64,000 nucleotides of DNA from Branchiostoma floridae (Eukaryota; Chordata; Leptocardii; Amphioxiformes; Branchiostomatidae), in assembly GCF_000003815.2 (NCBI RefSeq), contig NC_049995.1:13978262-14042261 (forward strand), read 5' to 3'. Shown here piece by piece: positions 10,412 through 22,301 of the stretch. Both the position numbers and the translations under genes were made by a program. How positions within the stretch are numbered: the stretch's first letter is position 1; each line of letters starts with the position of its first letter. The notes beneath the pieces are model-generated. The model was given only the letters and a program-made list of their open reading frames with translations. It was not told the DNA's origin and searched no databases.

Positions 10412-13400
10412 TTAACCACTGTCAAAAAGGTCCTCCAAGAATGCTGGGTTGCCGGGCAACAGGCCTGTACCATTATTGCCATTAGGGGTGCTGCCATAAG
10501 GAATGATGTCACAGACTACGAAACCCTCCTCCTGAAGCTGCCTCTTCATCTGGACCTGAAATGGAAAAAAAGTCTACTATAAATATTGAAACATTCATGG
10601 TTTTATATTCACAGTATATGAGCTGACCACTCAACTTCCAAACTGAAACACTGAATAATACCTGGTCCAGGTGTGCAAAAGACGTTTTGTTTGTTTAAAC
10701 CTTTCTTCATTTATGAAAATCTTGTATGAGTGATAGTCTTCTTTATATTGAGGTCATAAGAGAAGAGGTAAGAGTGAAACAGAACATAACATACAATGAA
10801 TAACACATGCTTATAAAAGAAGAATAGTCCTACATGTACATGTAGGCTAGTTATAATTGTGTGAACCTGTGTTCTTGCTGCAGCACCATCCAACAAGTGG
10901 CAAAAGGACTACAGATTCTAAAACAGCATCCATGAATCAATCATCCAACATCTCTCATACTCCATTCACTACTGACTTCATGATGTAACAGTTACATACC
11001 AGGTTGTTTTGGTCAGGGCACAAGCCTACCACAGCCCCTCCACTGCCACAGAACTTCACAGCTGAACCATGCTGGAACAAATACAAAACAGGGAGATTTA
11101 ATTCATGACCTTATAGTACTAGGAGACTGTACTTGGAGATGGGTGCCACTCCTAAGCAACTGTTACAGATGCACGCCGGGCAACTTCAACTTAAAAGTAC
11201 TAATTAAAATGTTTCACTTGCATTTATAGGATGTTGCAGGATGCTGGTCAAAGACTTACTTTTGTTTTTGTTTTGCAGATAAAAGATTCTAAAGAAAAAC
11301 AACAGAAATGGAAAGTTTTTTTTTCCTTTAGAAATAAGGCTCAACAGTCAACTTTCAGCAGCTCCCCACTCTTCCTCCATCCCTCACTCCTTCCCCCTTT
11401 CTCCATCCCTCCATCCCTCCCTAGATCCCTCGCTCCCTCCCGTACCTGTCTAGCTATCTCCACCATCTGCAGGTTTTTCTGCCCCACAGCTGCATCACCA
11501 TAGATTCTTCTGCAAAAGGATAAATCAAGTGTTGATATTGCCAGACCCAACAACACAATGGTATGACTAGTACTGATTTACAGCAGGGTCTTGTGTAACA
11601 ACTAACACACAGATTAAGTAGCGTACAAGCATGCATAGTTACACACAGGCAGACAAATAGAAGATGTGACAAAATAACAAAAGGGGCAACTTAATTTTTT
11701 TCCGATACAATTCCATGATCGACCTAATGAGTTAAAAGATTGTCAGCATGACGTTTCACCTTTCCTAAAAATAATATTTGACTTTCTGATTCTTATGACC
11801 CCTGACTAATAGAGCATGTTATGACCTTTTTTTTATCTCTGCAGATGAAAAGGGGTGGTTATTTATTACCTTCTTAGGTCAAAGTTCATGTTCATGAGCT
11901 CAGCCAGTTTCACAGCATCCCCTGCTTCTAGTGAAACCCTGAAAATTAAAGTATAGTTATAAACATAACTCTTTTCTTGTCAGAGAAGACAAAAATTATA
12001 TGTGTAGTATCAATCCATATTTTTGGGGTCATTCCAGCATATGCAGAATGTGGACTTGGCTTAGTATGACAAGTTGCTTCATGTGTTTTGATCTAAGCCT
12101 TAACAGTTTGTCGGTCAAAATGGTGTCTTTATGCTAAAGTTATATTGTACATCTTAAGCCAGTTACACCATGATTGATACAATATCATTTATTCATTTGT
12201 TTCTTCATTCATCCACTTTAAGAAACTAATGATGACAACACACCTGGCCTGGTCTGTGTAGTCAGCAAAGGTCTTCATAGCCTCTAAAACTTCCTTGTCA
12301 CCTGTAAGATAATTTAGTACCTTAAATCTAAAAACAACATTGAGAGGGAAAATCTGAGATAAAAAAGTAGTTCATGCAGTAAAAACAAATAATCACAAGT
12401 TTGAACGTTAGTATGACATACATACCATTATTAAACCTTTGTCTGACATTGCTATGGAAACGACCTGAGTCGCTGGGGTCACTGAGGTAAGCCAACCATA
12501 GGGGCGGAGCTCGGGACAGGTCAAGCCACTCATATCGGCCTGTAAATTATGAGAGAACACGTCATCACACTATTTAAAGTAAAAAGCTAGTTTAATTTTA
12601 TCTGCGATTCTGCAATGAAACCTATTTCGATTCCATAGTTTTCAAAGCAAGTAGATGGTTTAAAACTATAATATTTTGAAAATATTGCAATTTCAAGCTG
12701 CTGTCCATCAACTTGATATCCCTAAATACCTCGCTTTTAGAAACAACGGATAACAAGGTGAACAAGCATCAATGTTTAAAAATGACTATAGTTTTTCAAT
12801 AGCTGATATTGCAGTGTGGTTTCACTGCATTTCGTGTTTCAGCAAACCATTTAAAGAAGTCACTGTGATATTCTGCCTTGAATTACACTTGACCTCTGAT
12901 TCAGATAACTGTGACCTTTGCCCTTACCATGACCTTCAGCCTCCATGATGTCCTTGCTGAAGTCCATGTACACCAGACCTTCATAAACCTGGAATATGAG
13001 CAGTAGAAACAGGTTAGATCCATGTCCACATTCACACACTGAGATAGTGAGTCCTGTCCCTGGTGCTGGTAACTAACATTGCTGAAGCCCATGTACACCA
13101 AACCTTCATAAACCTGGAGTAAGAGAGGTAGGAACAGGTTAGAACAATGTTTTCACTCACACAGATACGGATAAGCCCTGTCCTTGGTGCTGATAACCAA
13201 CATTGCTGAAGTCCATGTACACCAGAACCCTTCGTAAACCTGAAAAATGAGATGTTAAGGAACAGGTTAGAACCATGTTCACATTCACACGGATACTGAT
13301 TAGTCCTGTCCCTGGTGATGATAGCTAACATTGCTGAAGTCCTATACACCAGACCTTCATAAACCTGCAATATGAGAGGTGGGAATATGTTAGAAACATG

Positions 13401-16400
13401 TTCACATTCACACAGATACTGATAAGTCCTGTCGTTGGTGCTGATAACTAACATTGACTGTAACAATTGAACATTGACAGGAACTTTTGCGCTGGTTTTA
13501 TGTTTGCAGTATTTGCTGTGGCCACTTCACCACAAACTTGTGGCCACCGCAAACATCTATTTATCCCTTGTGGCTTGTAGTATGTGACTATAGTCTATGA
13601 TGCTACCGCAAACTTTAAACAACCGCGAACACTCAATTTTCCCGCTACTACGAAAGTAAATCCCCGCAAACTTAAATACAATTACAGTATTATTAGTGGC
13701 TCCTGTCCTTGGTGCTGATACTTAACATTGGTAAGTGATGTCTGTGGTATGATAGCCTACTCTGACACCTGTGGTTCCTGCCCTCGGTGCTGAATAACAC
13801 TGCAGCTGCCACAATTGGAGAACCACATAGAGAGGCACTAGGCTGATATAGCATAGCATACATGAGTTCTTTCTGTGGTGTTAAGCCTACATTAAGGCTG
13901 GTAGTTCCTGTTCTTGGTGCTGAATAACACTCACACTGGCACATGCACTGTTCTTTTTTGTATAACTTTGTATAGTTTGTTTGTTTGTTAAAACATTCCC
14001 ACCTGCACCAGTCTTTCCTGTTTGTTTGTTTATTTGTTTGTTTGTTTAGTAAACATGACCCCACCTGCACAACTCTGTCCTGCAGTCCTGCAGTGATGAA
14101 CAGTTCCTCCTGTTCCACATCCAGGATGAACTGGGGCTGGATCGGCTTTGGTAGATCCTGGGGAAACAAACAAATAAATAATAAGATACAAGGGAAAATA
14201 GACTATGTGCCCTTGTAGTATTTCTAAGCTTATCTTAGATTATCTTTTGTTATCAAAATACCACTGTGACCAGATGGAAAGAAAAGATTAAAATGCTTCT
14301 AAAAAAGGCTTCAAGCCCAAGGTTTAAGTTAAAAGTTTAAGATACCCATCGATCTATAACCTGAATGTTGCCCTTGCCCATCTCCATAATAAACCTTTTG
14401 ACTACATATTTGTGTTAGACACTATAGCATGGAGCTCACTGGTAGTTAAGTGTATTTAAGTGCAATGCTCTTCCTAGCTTTTGCATATCAAAAGTTCTGG
14501 TTTGTTTTTGTGGCACCTCAGGGGTGGAAGCATTATAATCACACCATCTGACCTTGTCTGTGAGGTTGAAGAACTGCATCAGGCACTTAAGCGTTGCCGT
14601 GACGATAGCACTGCTGCCCGCCAGGCCGACCTGCCGTGGAATGTTGGTGTCGTATTTCAGCGTGAAGTTCCGCTTGGCGAGCGCGATGCCTCGTGTCGAG
14701 CAGTACTGATAGAACTTCTTACATGTGGCCTGGATTAGACGCAAACCACCGAGATAGCTGAAAAATATAATGGCCAACAAGTTTATAAGTTAGCAATTTG
14801 GCAAGTCTTCTTTACAAGTCGATAAGTTTAAAAAGTGGAACTTTTAACACATGGCATGGTGCAGGCCCAGCCATGGACAGTTAAACAGTAAAAAATTTAG
14901 ATGAGTTAAATTCTTCTGCTAGACGTAACGGTTCAACATTGATTCAGGATGATTTCTAACAACAAAGATGAACTTTCAAACTTGGTAACATCCAACTGTG
15001 ATATGATTAATCCATGGGGGTAGGTTACAGGTCATACAGGGATTAGAGGTCACACAGAGGTTAGAGGTCAGGACTGCATAGCTCACCCCTCCTTCCTACT
15101 CTGACAGTGGAGGTCGCTGAGACTTCCAAACTGTGTGGGGTCACACAAGGGGTTAGGGGTCAGCACAACGCGCTCGCTCTCCGAGATCGTCACCTCCGCC
15201 CAGAAGTTTGCTATCGTCATGGAGATCGTCTTGCCGTAGAAACCATCAGATGGGTTGCCAATCAGACCGATCCTAATAGAAGGCAAAACAAGAAAGTGGA
15301 ATTGGCTTTGAGCTAAAGTCTTGGCATATGCAGGTGTCAAAAAAAAGCCTTCCGATAGATGTAGCATCTAGTACAATGTTGATGTCTAATTTCATAAAAA
15401 ATATTTTCTGCCTTTAACATTGGAGATCAGGTTTTGTCTGTCTTGCCAATATGCTACTTGCTGGTGCCAATAAATTGTGCCATCCTATTTAAACGACTAA
15501 ACTATAAATCTTTGCTATACTTGTCAATGATCACTTTTACAGCAAACAGTCCCCTACCTAGCGTACGCCCTTGCAGTGATGGCCTTCCGTGCTGCCTGAT
15601 CGTACTGCTTACTGGAGAAGAAGCTCAGCCACTTCTCATAGTCGGCCAGTCCAACTTGACCAATCAGCTGGAAGCCTGTCGGCAGCTTCATACCGTAGAC
15701 TGGGACTTCGTTTCATTCACAAGCCAGCTCTGGAAGTAGATCCAAAACATTTCATTCATATAGACTTAGTCAAAACTTTTGGTGTTCAAAAAAATTTTAG
15801 CTCTGCATTCCATTTGTATTGTCTTTTGCTTTTGTCAGCAGGGCCACAGCCACAGGCTACAATGTAGTTGGGCAGCCCTGGCCGTGCATGCTGAACAGCC
15901 CAACCAATAAAGAATGGATGAAAGAAATACATTGGTATTATGTTGACAAAAAAGGCATAAATCTTGGTATAGTGACTGCTTAAGAGACTTAAAAAAAGAC
16001 AGCTATAGAGACATTAATACACAATTTTAAACACAGTTATTGGACAGATATTTAAAATGTGTCAGACCACATCAGCTAGCTTTTGTCCAATATTGACAAG
16101 ATACACTGGTAAATGGGAAAATAGGTGTCCCCAAGAAGTGGCCACTATGACCAGGCAATCATTATGCCGAGGAGCAATCCAGTATAGCTTTGATTGTACT
16201 AGTACTCAATGAAATGATTTAATGTTGTATACAATTAACAAGTATGCCCTCTAGCAGTTTGACTGGGTACTGCAGGCACTTATTTACCATGTACTGCCCA
16301 AACACTCGACTGTTGACATCTGGGTGTTGTTCAAGAAACTGTGGGATAGTTTCCAGGGTTTTCCTTCTGAAGCAGTAGAAGACGACGCTGGCAAGACGGG

Positions 16401-19400
16401 AAGATGTCTGATCAGCCGCGGGCTTCTCAAGAAACTTGGAGATTCTGCAGGAGGGAAAAAGAAGTTAGAAGATTAATACATGACATATGTTAAGGAATGA
16501 AAGAATGACAGAACCAGTAGAAGACGACGCTGGCAAGACGTAAAGACGTCTGAACTGCTGCTGGCTTCTCAAGGAACCTGGAGATTCTGCAGGACGAAAA
16601 GAAGTTAGAAGATTAATACATGACATTATTAAGGAATGAATGACAGAATGATTGAAGCAGTAGAAGACGACGCTGGCAAGACGGGAAGACGTCTGATCTG
16701 CTGCAGGCTTCTCAAGGAACCTGGAGATTCTGCAGGAGGAAAAACGAAGTTAGGAGATTAATAAATGACAATATTATGTTCAGGAATGAAATAATGACAG
16801 AAGCAGTAGAATACGACGCTGGCATGGCGTAAAGACGTCTGATCTGCTGCTGGCTTCTCAAGGAACCTGGAAATTCTGTAGAAAGGAAGTAAGAAGGAAG
16901 GAGATGAGTACATGTCAATATGTATGACAATAGTGGTAACAGAGGAAGATATATGGTCAGTAGCTGGATTCTCAAGTAGTCCAGAGATTCTGGAAGAAAA
17001 CAATAAGGAAGCACAAAGGACAGAATAGAAGTATGCATGAAAGGAAACATCTGTTGTCAGACTGTTTCTGCTTACAGGTTTATCAAGGCTAAAGCAAATT
17101 CCAACCATGATGATTAAAATGTGGTTTGCACTAAACAGGATCTAGGTTTGTTACTGTAGTCTATTACCAATTAGACTGGAAAGACTTACCTGTTGGTTGT
17201 TTTCTCCACCTCTACAATCCCTCTTGACTCTGTTCTCTCTGATGGTTCCATTTCATAGTAGATCGCCAGTTCTCCTTCCTGTAACAGATTCAATCACAAC
17301 AAACGTGGACAACAATGCAGTTGTACATGATTTTTAAGTTTAAAGTTCTTAATATTAAGTTTTTTTTAATGGGAAATCATTGATTCAGACCAATTATCAA
17401 CAAATAAAACAAAGACACACAATCGTACTCTAAACTTTAACCTATGCTTACCTTCAGTTTGAAGTAGTCTAAAACTTGAGAGAGGTCAAACTTCTGATCT
17501 TGGAACAGCATGTCTCCTGCTACCTTTGAAGGGGAAATGAATGTTAAGAAAAATTTTTGTAACACTTCGCTACAATGTTAGCTACTACAGTAACTGTATC
17601 TACTGAATATGAATATTCATTGTTTAAGCCTGTTTAAAGGAGTTACTTACTACTCTTTGTAACTTAATGTGAATCCTGGCCTGGCCTGGCGCTATTGGTA
17701 TTTTCAACGAATACAAAATAGGGAATGATAAAACAATTGCAACCCAGATGTGTCGTATCTTATGATACAGCCTAACAAACAAACAAACAAGACACATCTA
17801 CATACCACCATGACATCATCATTGACACGTTTGTTGCGTAGGACAAGCTCGAAGTCTGCCACAGAGCCAAGTCGCGTCTCAAATGTTGTCGAGCCGTCGT
17901 TGACGATATTTTCCACTGGGAAGTCATGAGCTGTCGCCCAACGCTCAAAATGCTTGTACCTGAAGGAAGTGTCAGAATAGATTATCTGCCGTTTTACTCA
18001 TCTGTCTGTCTGCAAATTATTATTTCCTTTATTCGTCATTAAAGGTTACCGCAGTAATATGTGTAGAATAATAGTTACGTACTCAACTGGATATGATTTT
18101 AGAAATCATTGAGTCATTTCAGATAGCATTAACTACCTTACATCAGTGACAATTACTTTTTGTCATTCATGCATTTTTTCATCCATGTAATTTTCATCCA
18201 TTAATACATTCATTCAGTTCCCTTTCCTACAAGAAAACAGAAAAGTTTCTTTAATTTGTTCCTTCCTTCATTCATTCATTTATTCAGATATTTGTCAACA
18301 CCTAGCCAGAGGGGAATACTCTGTTGATAATCTATTAACATCGATATCCCAGCAATGCATTACTTTAATACTGTTCATTGCACAAAAGCATGATCAACTT
18401 ACTTGTCTGCATTTGTCACCAGGTACACATCACTGAACAGCTGCCTCCTGCAAAACAAACACAAAGACATAAAAATTAGGTCAGGGTTGTATCCCCCTAA
18501 ACTTTCTATTGGTGTCGTAAGAAATGTAAAAAAGTTTATTCTAATTCAGATGCAGATGCAGAGTCCTTCCGAGGGAACATTGTAGCCTGAGGATATTCGA
18601 CTGATCTGCAAGGGCTGTGCAATGGCTTAAAGACCTATATAGACTTTAATTGACATCATTATAATTACAGTAAGTATAATCTTAATCCCCTATGTGCATT
18701 TTGGCGGGTAACATAGGATCAAGCTATGGCATCTTTGTGTGCATTATGGTTGTACACTGTAATCCAACATGGCAAATGAAAAGCCCAGCTTTAAAGTTCC
18801 CTGCACAACTTGGTTTATTCAATCTACGTATAGGAGACATGGTAGGGCATGTGAAAGTTTACTCACGTGTTGAGCGCATCCCACCAGAACGTCAGGATCT
18901 TCTTGCCCCCCACCCCGGGGAGCAGGGCCTTTGGGACCCCCTGGAGGTTTGTGTATCGGTTTGATGAGTCTTTCTGCAATGAATGTACAATGTATATGGT
19001 TAAACACTTTAGAGTAGAGTAGAGTAGAGCAGAGACCAAGCTGCGAAGAGCAGATCAAAGTCAGAGTCGAGTAGAGTAGAGTAGACAGTATAGCAGAGCA
19101 GGGTTGGTGTAGAGCAGAGCAGAGTAGAGTAGAGTAGACAGTAGAGCAAAGTCAGAGTAGAGTAGAGTAGAGTAGAGTAGAGTAGAGTAGAGTAGAGTAG
19201 AGTAGAGTAGAGTAGAGTAGAGTAGAGTAGAGTATACGTAAGAGTAGAGTAGAGAAGAGTAGAGTAGAGTAGAGTAGAGTTGTGAGCAGAGTAGAGTCAG
19301 AGAAGAGTTAAGAATAGGGTAGAGTAGAGTAGAGCAAAGTCAGAGTAGAGTAGTCTGAGTAGAGTTGTGTAGAGCAGAGTAGAGTAGAATGGAGTAGGGC

Positions 19401-19645
19401 ATAGTAGAGTAGAGTCGATTTAGCCAGATAGGATTTACAGTAACCCTAACTCACATGGCAAGAGCTCACAGTTGATAACACAAACACACATACAACCATG
19501 AAAGGATAGCGCAAACAAAGGAATTTTAAACACCTTGAATTATAACCTTTCTACCCAAGGAGGTAATAAGGTAATAACCTACCTTGCAGTTTATGTCTGG
19601 TACTTTCAAGTATCTATGGTCGGCCACTAGTACAATACAAATCAT
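10412..19645 (-). CDS. Bifunctional nucleotidyltransferase-GHMP kinase (glucuronokinase-like), 18 exons, one apparent frameshift
   Basis: Exons in coding order (minus): 19583-19645 (ATG at 19645), 18867-18973, 18403-18447, 17806-17959, 17452-17523, 17190-17278, 16288-16444, 15558-15729, 15087-15272, 14553-14757, 14065-14157, 12928-12988, 12426-12539, 12244-12301, 11870-11938, 11446-11509, 11000-11071, 10412-10555 (stop TAA 10412-10414). All join in phase if one base is restored in exon 8; about 641 residues. The N-terminal ~260 residues read as a sugar-1-phosphate nucleotidyltransferase (GVPKALLPG, VAGDMLF, RISKFLEKP, ASVVFYCF), but the usual Gly-rich G-x-G-x-R loop is missing from the predicted start (VLVADHRYLK). 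The C-terminal half is a GHMP kinase: RIGLIGNPSDGFYGKTIS, the phosphate loop IPRQVGLAGSSAIVTA, and the C-terminal KFCGSGGAVVG. Best family match by eye is plant-type glucuronokinase (makes glucuronate-1-phosphate); a fucokinase/pyrophosphorylase-type fusion is the alternative. Cytosolic; no signal peptide. Confidence 0.85.
12989..13480 (-). repeat. Tandem partial copies of kinase-gene exon 12 acceptor side
   Basis: The motif encoding VYEGLVYM (TTTATGAAGGTCTGGTGTAC on the minus strand) and the intron bases around it recur at roughly 115-bp spacing to the right of the true exon 12928-12988, near 13085, 13205 and 13335. Copies then degrade. They are in the intron upstream of the exon in gene direction. 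Confidence 0.8.
16500..17000 (-). repeat. Tandem partial copies of kinase-gene exon 7
   Basis: Units of about 145 bp near 16517-16600, 16657-16745, 16800-16890 and a worn one at 16965-17000 repeat the 5' part of the true exon 16288-16444 with its acceptor. Conceptual translation of the copies still gives variants of RFLEKPAADQTS followed by LASVVFYCF. All lie 5' of the true exon in gene direction. Confidence 0.85.
19012..19420. repeat. AGAGT pentamer microsatellite
   Basis: About 400 bp of AGAGT (read also AGTAG) in long perfect and interrupted runs, inside intron 1 of the kinase gene. A short run of the same pentamer is at 38929-38952. Confidence 0.95.
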
Positions 19646-20223
19646 TTTACGCAGGAAACCTGACGATTTCAGTCAACCATATGGAACGTATTTGCCGTGG
19701 GCAAGACAGAAACAAACTTTAAGTTCAAACATTCAAGTTAAAAAAATGATATCCCAACGTCCAACCCAAATATTGACAGTCGGAAAACGGTTGCGTAAAA
19801 GTCCAGGGAATTACCTTAATTTCTTTTTCCAGGAGAATTCCGTGTCCCGCAACAAGTATGATGCAGATCATGTCTAGATAATTAGACAGAATGTAATAAA
19901 AGTGGCCGAAAAACTCAGTATAGATTTGTGATCATCTCCCGCGAAATTCTGACCTCTAACCTTAATAGTGTAATCGTCCAATAGTATTTTATGAAGTCTT
20001 AATATCATTGTATCCATTTCTAAAGGTCTTTTTATAAAGTGTTTTCCAATTGTTTTAAATATTTTAATTGCTTTTTTCTTATATGACAACGATTATATAC
20101 TTATTTTGTAACGTTAGTATCTTTAAAAGTACAAAGAATAAAACACCCCCTTGATACAAGTGGACGACACTACCTCGCATGGTCTCGCGAGAGTTGAGGA
20201 CACGGAAGGGCAAAAATACGAAG
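19646..20223. promoter_or_regulatory. Head-to-head (bidirectional) promoter of kinase gene and SDHD
   Basis: The two ATGs are 578 bp apart and diverge. A perfect TCTCGCGAGA palindrome, a known housekeeping core-promoter element, is at 20183-20192. AAGATGGCGGC at 20221-20231, overlapping the SDHD start codon, matches the YY1 consensus often found at first exons of nuclear-encoded mitochondrial genes. No TATA box was obvious at a fixed distance. Confidence 0.6.
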
Positions 20224-22262
20224 ATGGCGGCCACTTTTGGGATTCTCCGCCTTGCGAACCGCAGTAAGTCTCTTTTCTCCTTAAAAAAGTTCGACTGAGA
20301 TGTAGAATCGGGGCATAAGAAAGCTGAAAGTATCAAGGAAAAGTACAAATAGCTAAACATTGCATGCCACGTCATATCTTTATCTGGTAGCCATATCACA
20401 TCGTCATGTTTCGTGACCTTTCGTCATACGTAACTAACTCAAAGTCAGAGTTTCATAATTTCTGGACGAGAACTATTCGATAGAAAACAATAAAGAAAGG
20501 GCGTGGCATTCAGTTGACTCGTAAGCAGTGTGTTTAACATCAAATTTCCATCCAGGGTAGTATACTGGCATCCATGTATAAATATAATTGTTTAAAAAAA
20601 AAACTGTCGACAGAATCTTGTACTATGTAAAGAAAAATACCAATCATTATCATTGCTGTTCCACAGTGAATATATGAATCATTTGATCCCTGAGTCTGAC
20701 ATATGATCTGTTTACTTTCCCACCAATATTTGTTTGTTATGTCAATGAAATTTAGACCACCAGTTAATAAGAAGTGCAGTCAATTTACAAAAGTCTGCAG
20801 ATCCTGTCTGAAATATCCAACCGTTTTCATATTTTATCCAGTTGCTTGAGTAACTTATATTGCGTATGATGTTGTCAAGATGTCCAACCAAATTTTGTCC
20901 AGTTGCTGGAGTATCTGTTATATTGATATCTTTGATACCATCATTAGGATGAAGGCAGATCCATTGCCTGTTAGCTCCCGATCTTCACTCTTGCTGTTTG
21001 TACATTTCTCTCTCCCACAGTTTATCTAACCTGGTTAAAAAATTTGATGATGTGTAAAATGTGTTTGTGTTGCAGACATGTTGCTGAGCCCCCAGCTGAT
21101 GACGCGGCCCTTCGTGGCATCTGGTCTCGTCCACCGCAACCGGTTACAGCCAGCTCCTACTACCCAGTTTCACACATCGCCTCGGAGTCTGGGTTAGTCC
21201 TCATCTAACTTTATACTCATTCATTCACTCACTCCTACTGCCCTGTTCCTGACCATAGATAACAAGACTGGCCTCCAAGGAGATTCGAAAACAACTTTTC
21301 AGGTTACAGAAAAGAATGTAAACCCTCGCAAGCAAAATGAACTGTAAATACAACTTAATGTTACGTCCAAAGGACTGCAACTCTTTCCAGTAACTTGCAT
21401 GTCAGGTGAGCAACAACAGCCAAATTTGAGCTCCCAAACACTAATTCAAAAGGACTATTCATCACTGGACTAAGCACCAGGCTTTTAGCCAGACATGCGT
21501 CCACGCGTCTTTTGGACGTGCTGTTTTAAAAATGATAGGAAATTGGACACACCAGATGCTGACCCTTACACTGGGGAGCAGATCCTTTGACAAGCATAGA
21601 ATTCTGATTGACCAGGGATGCTAATTAGGCCACTTGTGGTCAGTCTTCTACTGTGACCTCTCTGACAGTAATTTTGGCCCTCAGGATACCTTAGAATGTA
21701 CCATTTTACCTTAGAATCCTGCACCATGTAAGGGTGATACCCCCTTATCCCCCTACAATACTCACACCTATATTACTAGCCTAACATGAAAAAATTGCTA
21801 AGCACACACTGATGTCTTCTTATTCTCTTCCTCTCCTGTAGCTGCCATGGCATCATCTCACTGGAACGCTGAGCGTGTGCTGGTGCTAGGCATGCTGGGA
21901 ATCTTCCCGCTGGCCTATTTTGTTCACAACCCCGCCATGGACTACTGTCTGGCAACTGCAGTGGTCCTGCACGGGCACTGGTACGCTCGTTTTTTTGTTT
22001 GTTTGTGACACATAGTTTGATCCACATAGCAGTGCTCAAAATACCACCTGCGTATGCAGGTTAGTGCAGGCAAAAGTTGGGATGTGCAGGTATTTCTGAT
22101 GTCTACTTGCACCTAACCTGCATGTGTGAGTGTCATTCAGCACCAAGGACAGGACCTACCAGTTAGGTGTTTGTACCACAGAATACAGAGAACTGGTCAA
22201 TATTTAGCAGTTATTCACCACCAATGTACTCCTCACTAGTGCTCACTTGTACAGTGTTTGTT

Positions 22263-22301
<39 letters not shown>

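Noticed and set aside
11341-11460. Protein from the CCTCCCT-rich tract
   Set aside because: Low-complexity pyrimidine tract just downstream of kinase exon 16 in gene direction; the frames are composition artefacts.
19012-19420. CRISPR-like or satellite centromere array
   Set aside because: Simple AGAGT pentamers without spacers, in an intron of a eukaryotic gene.
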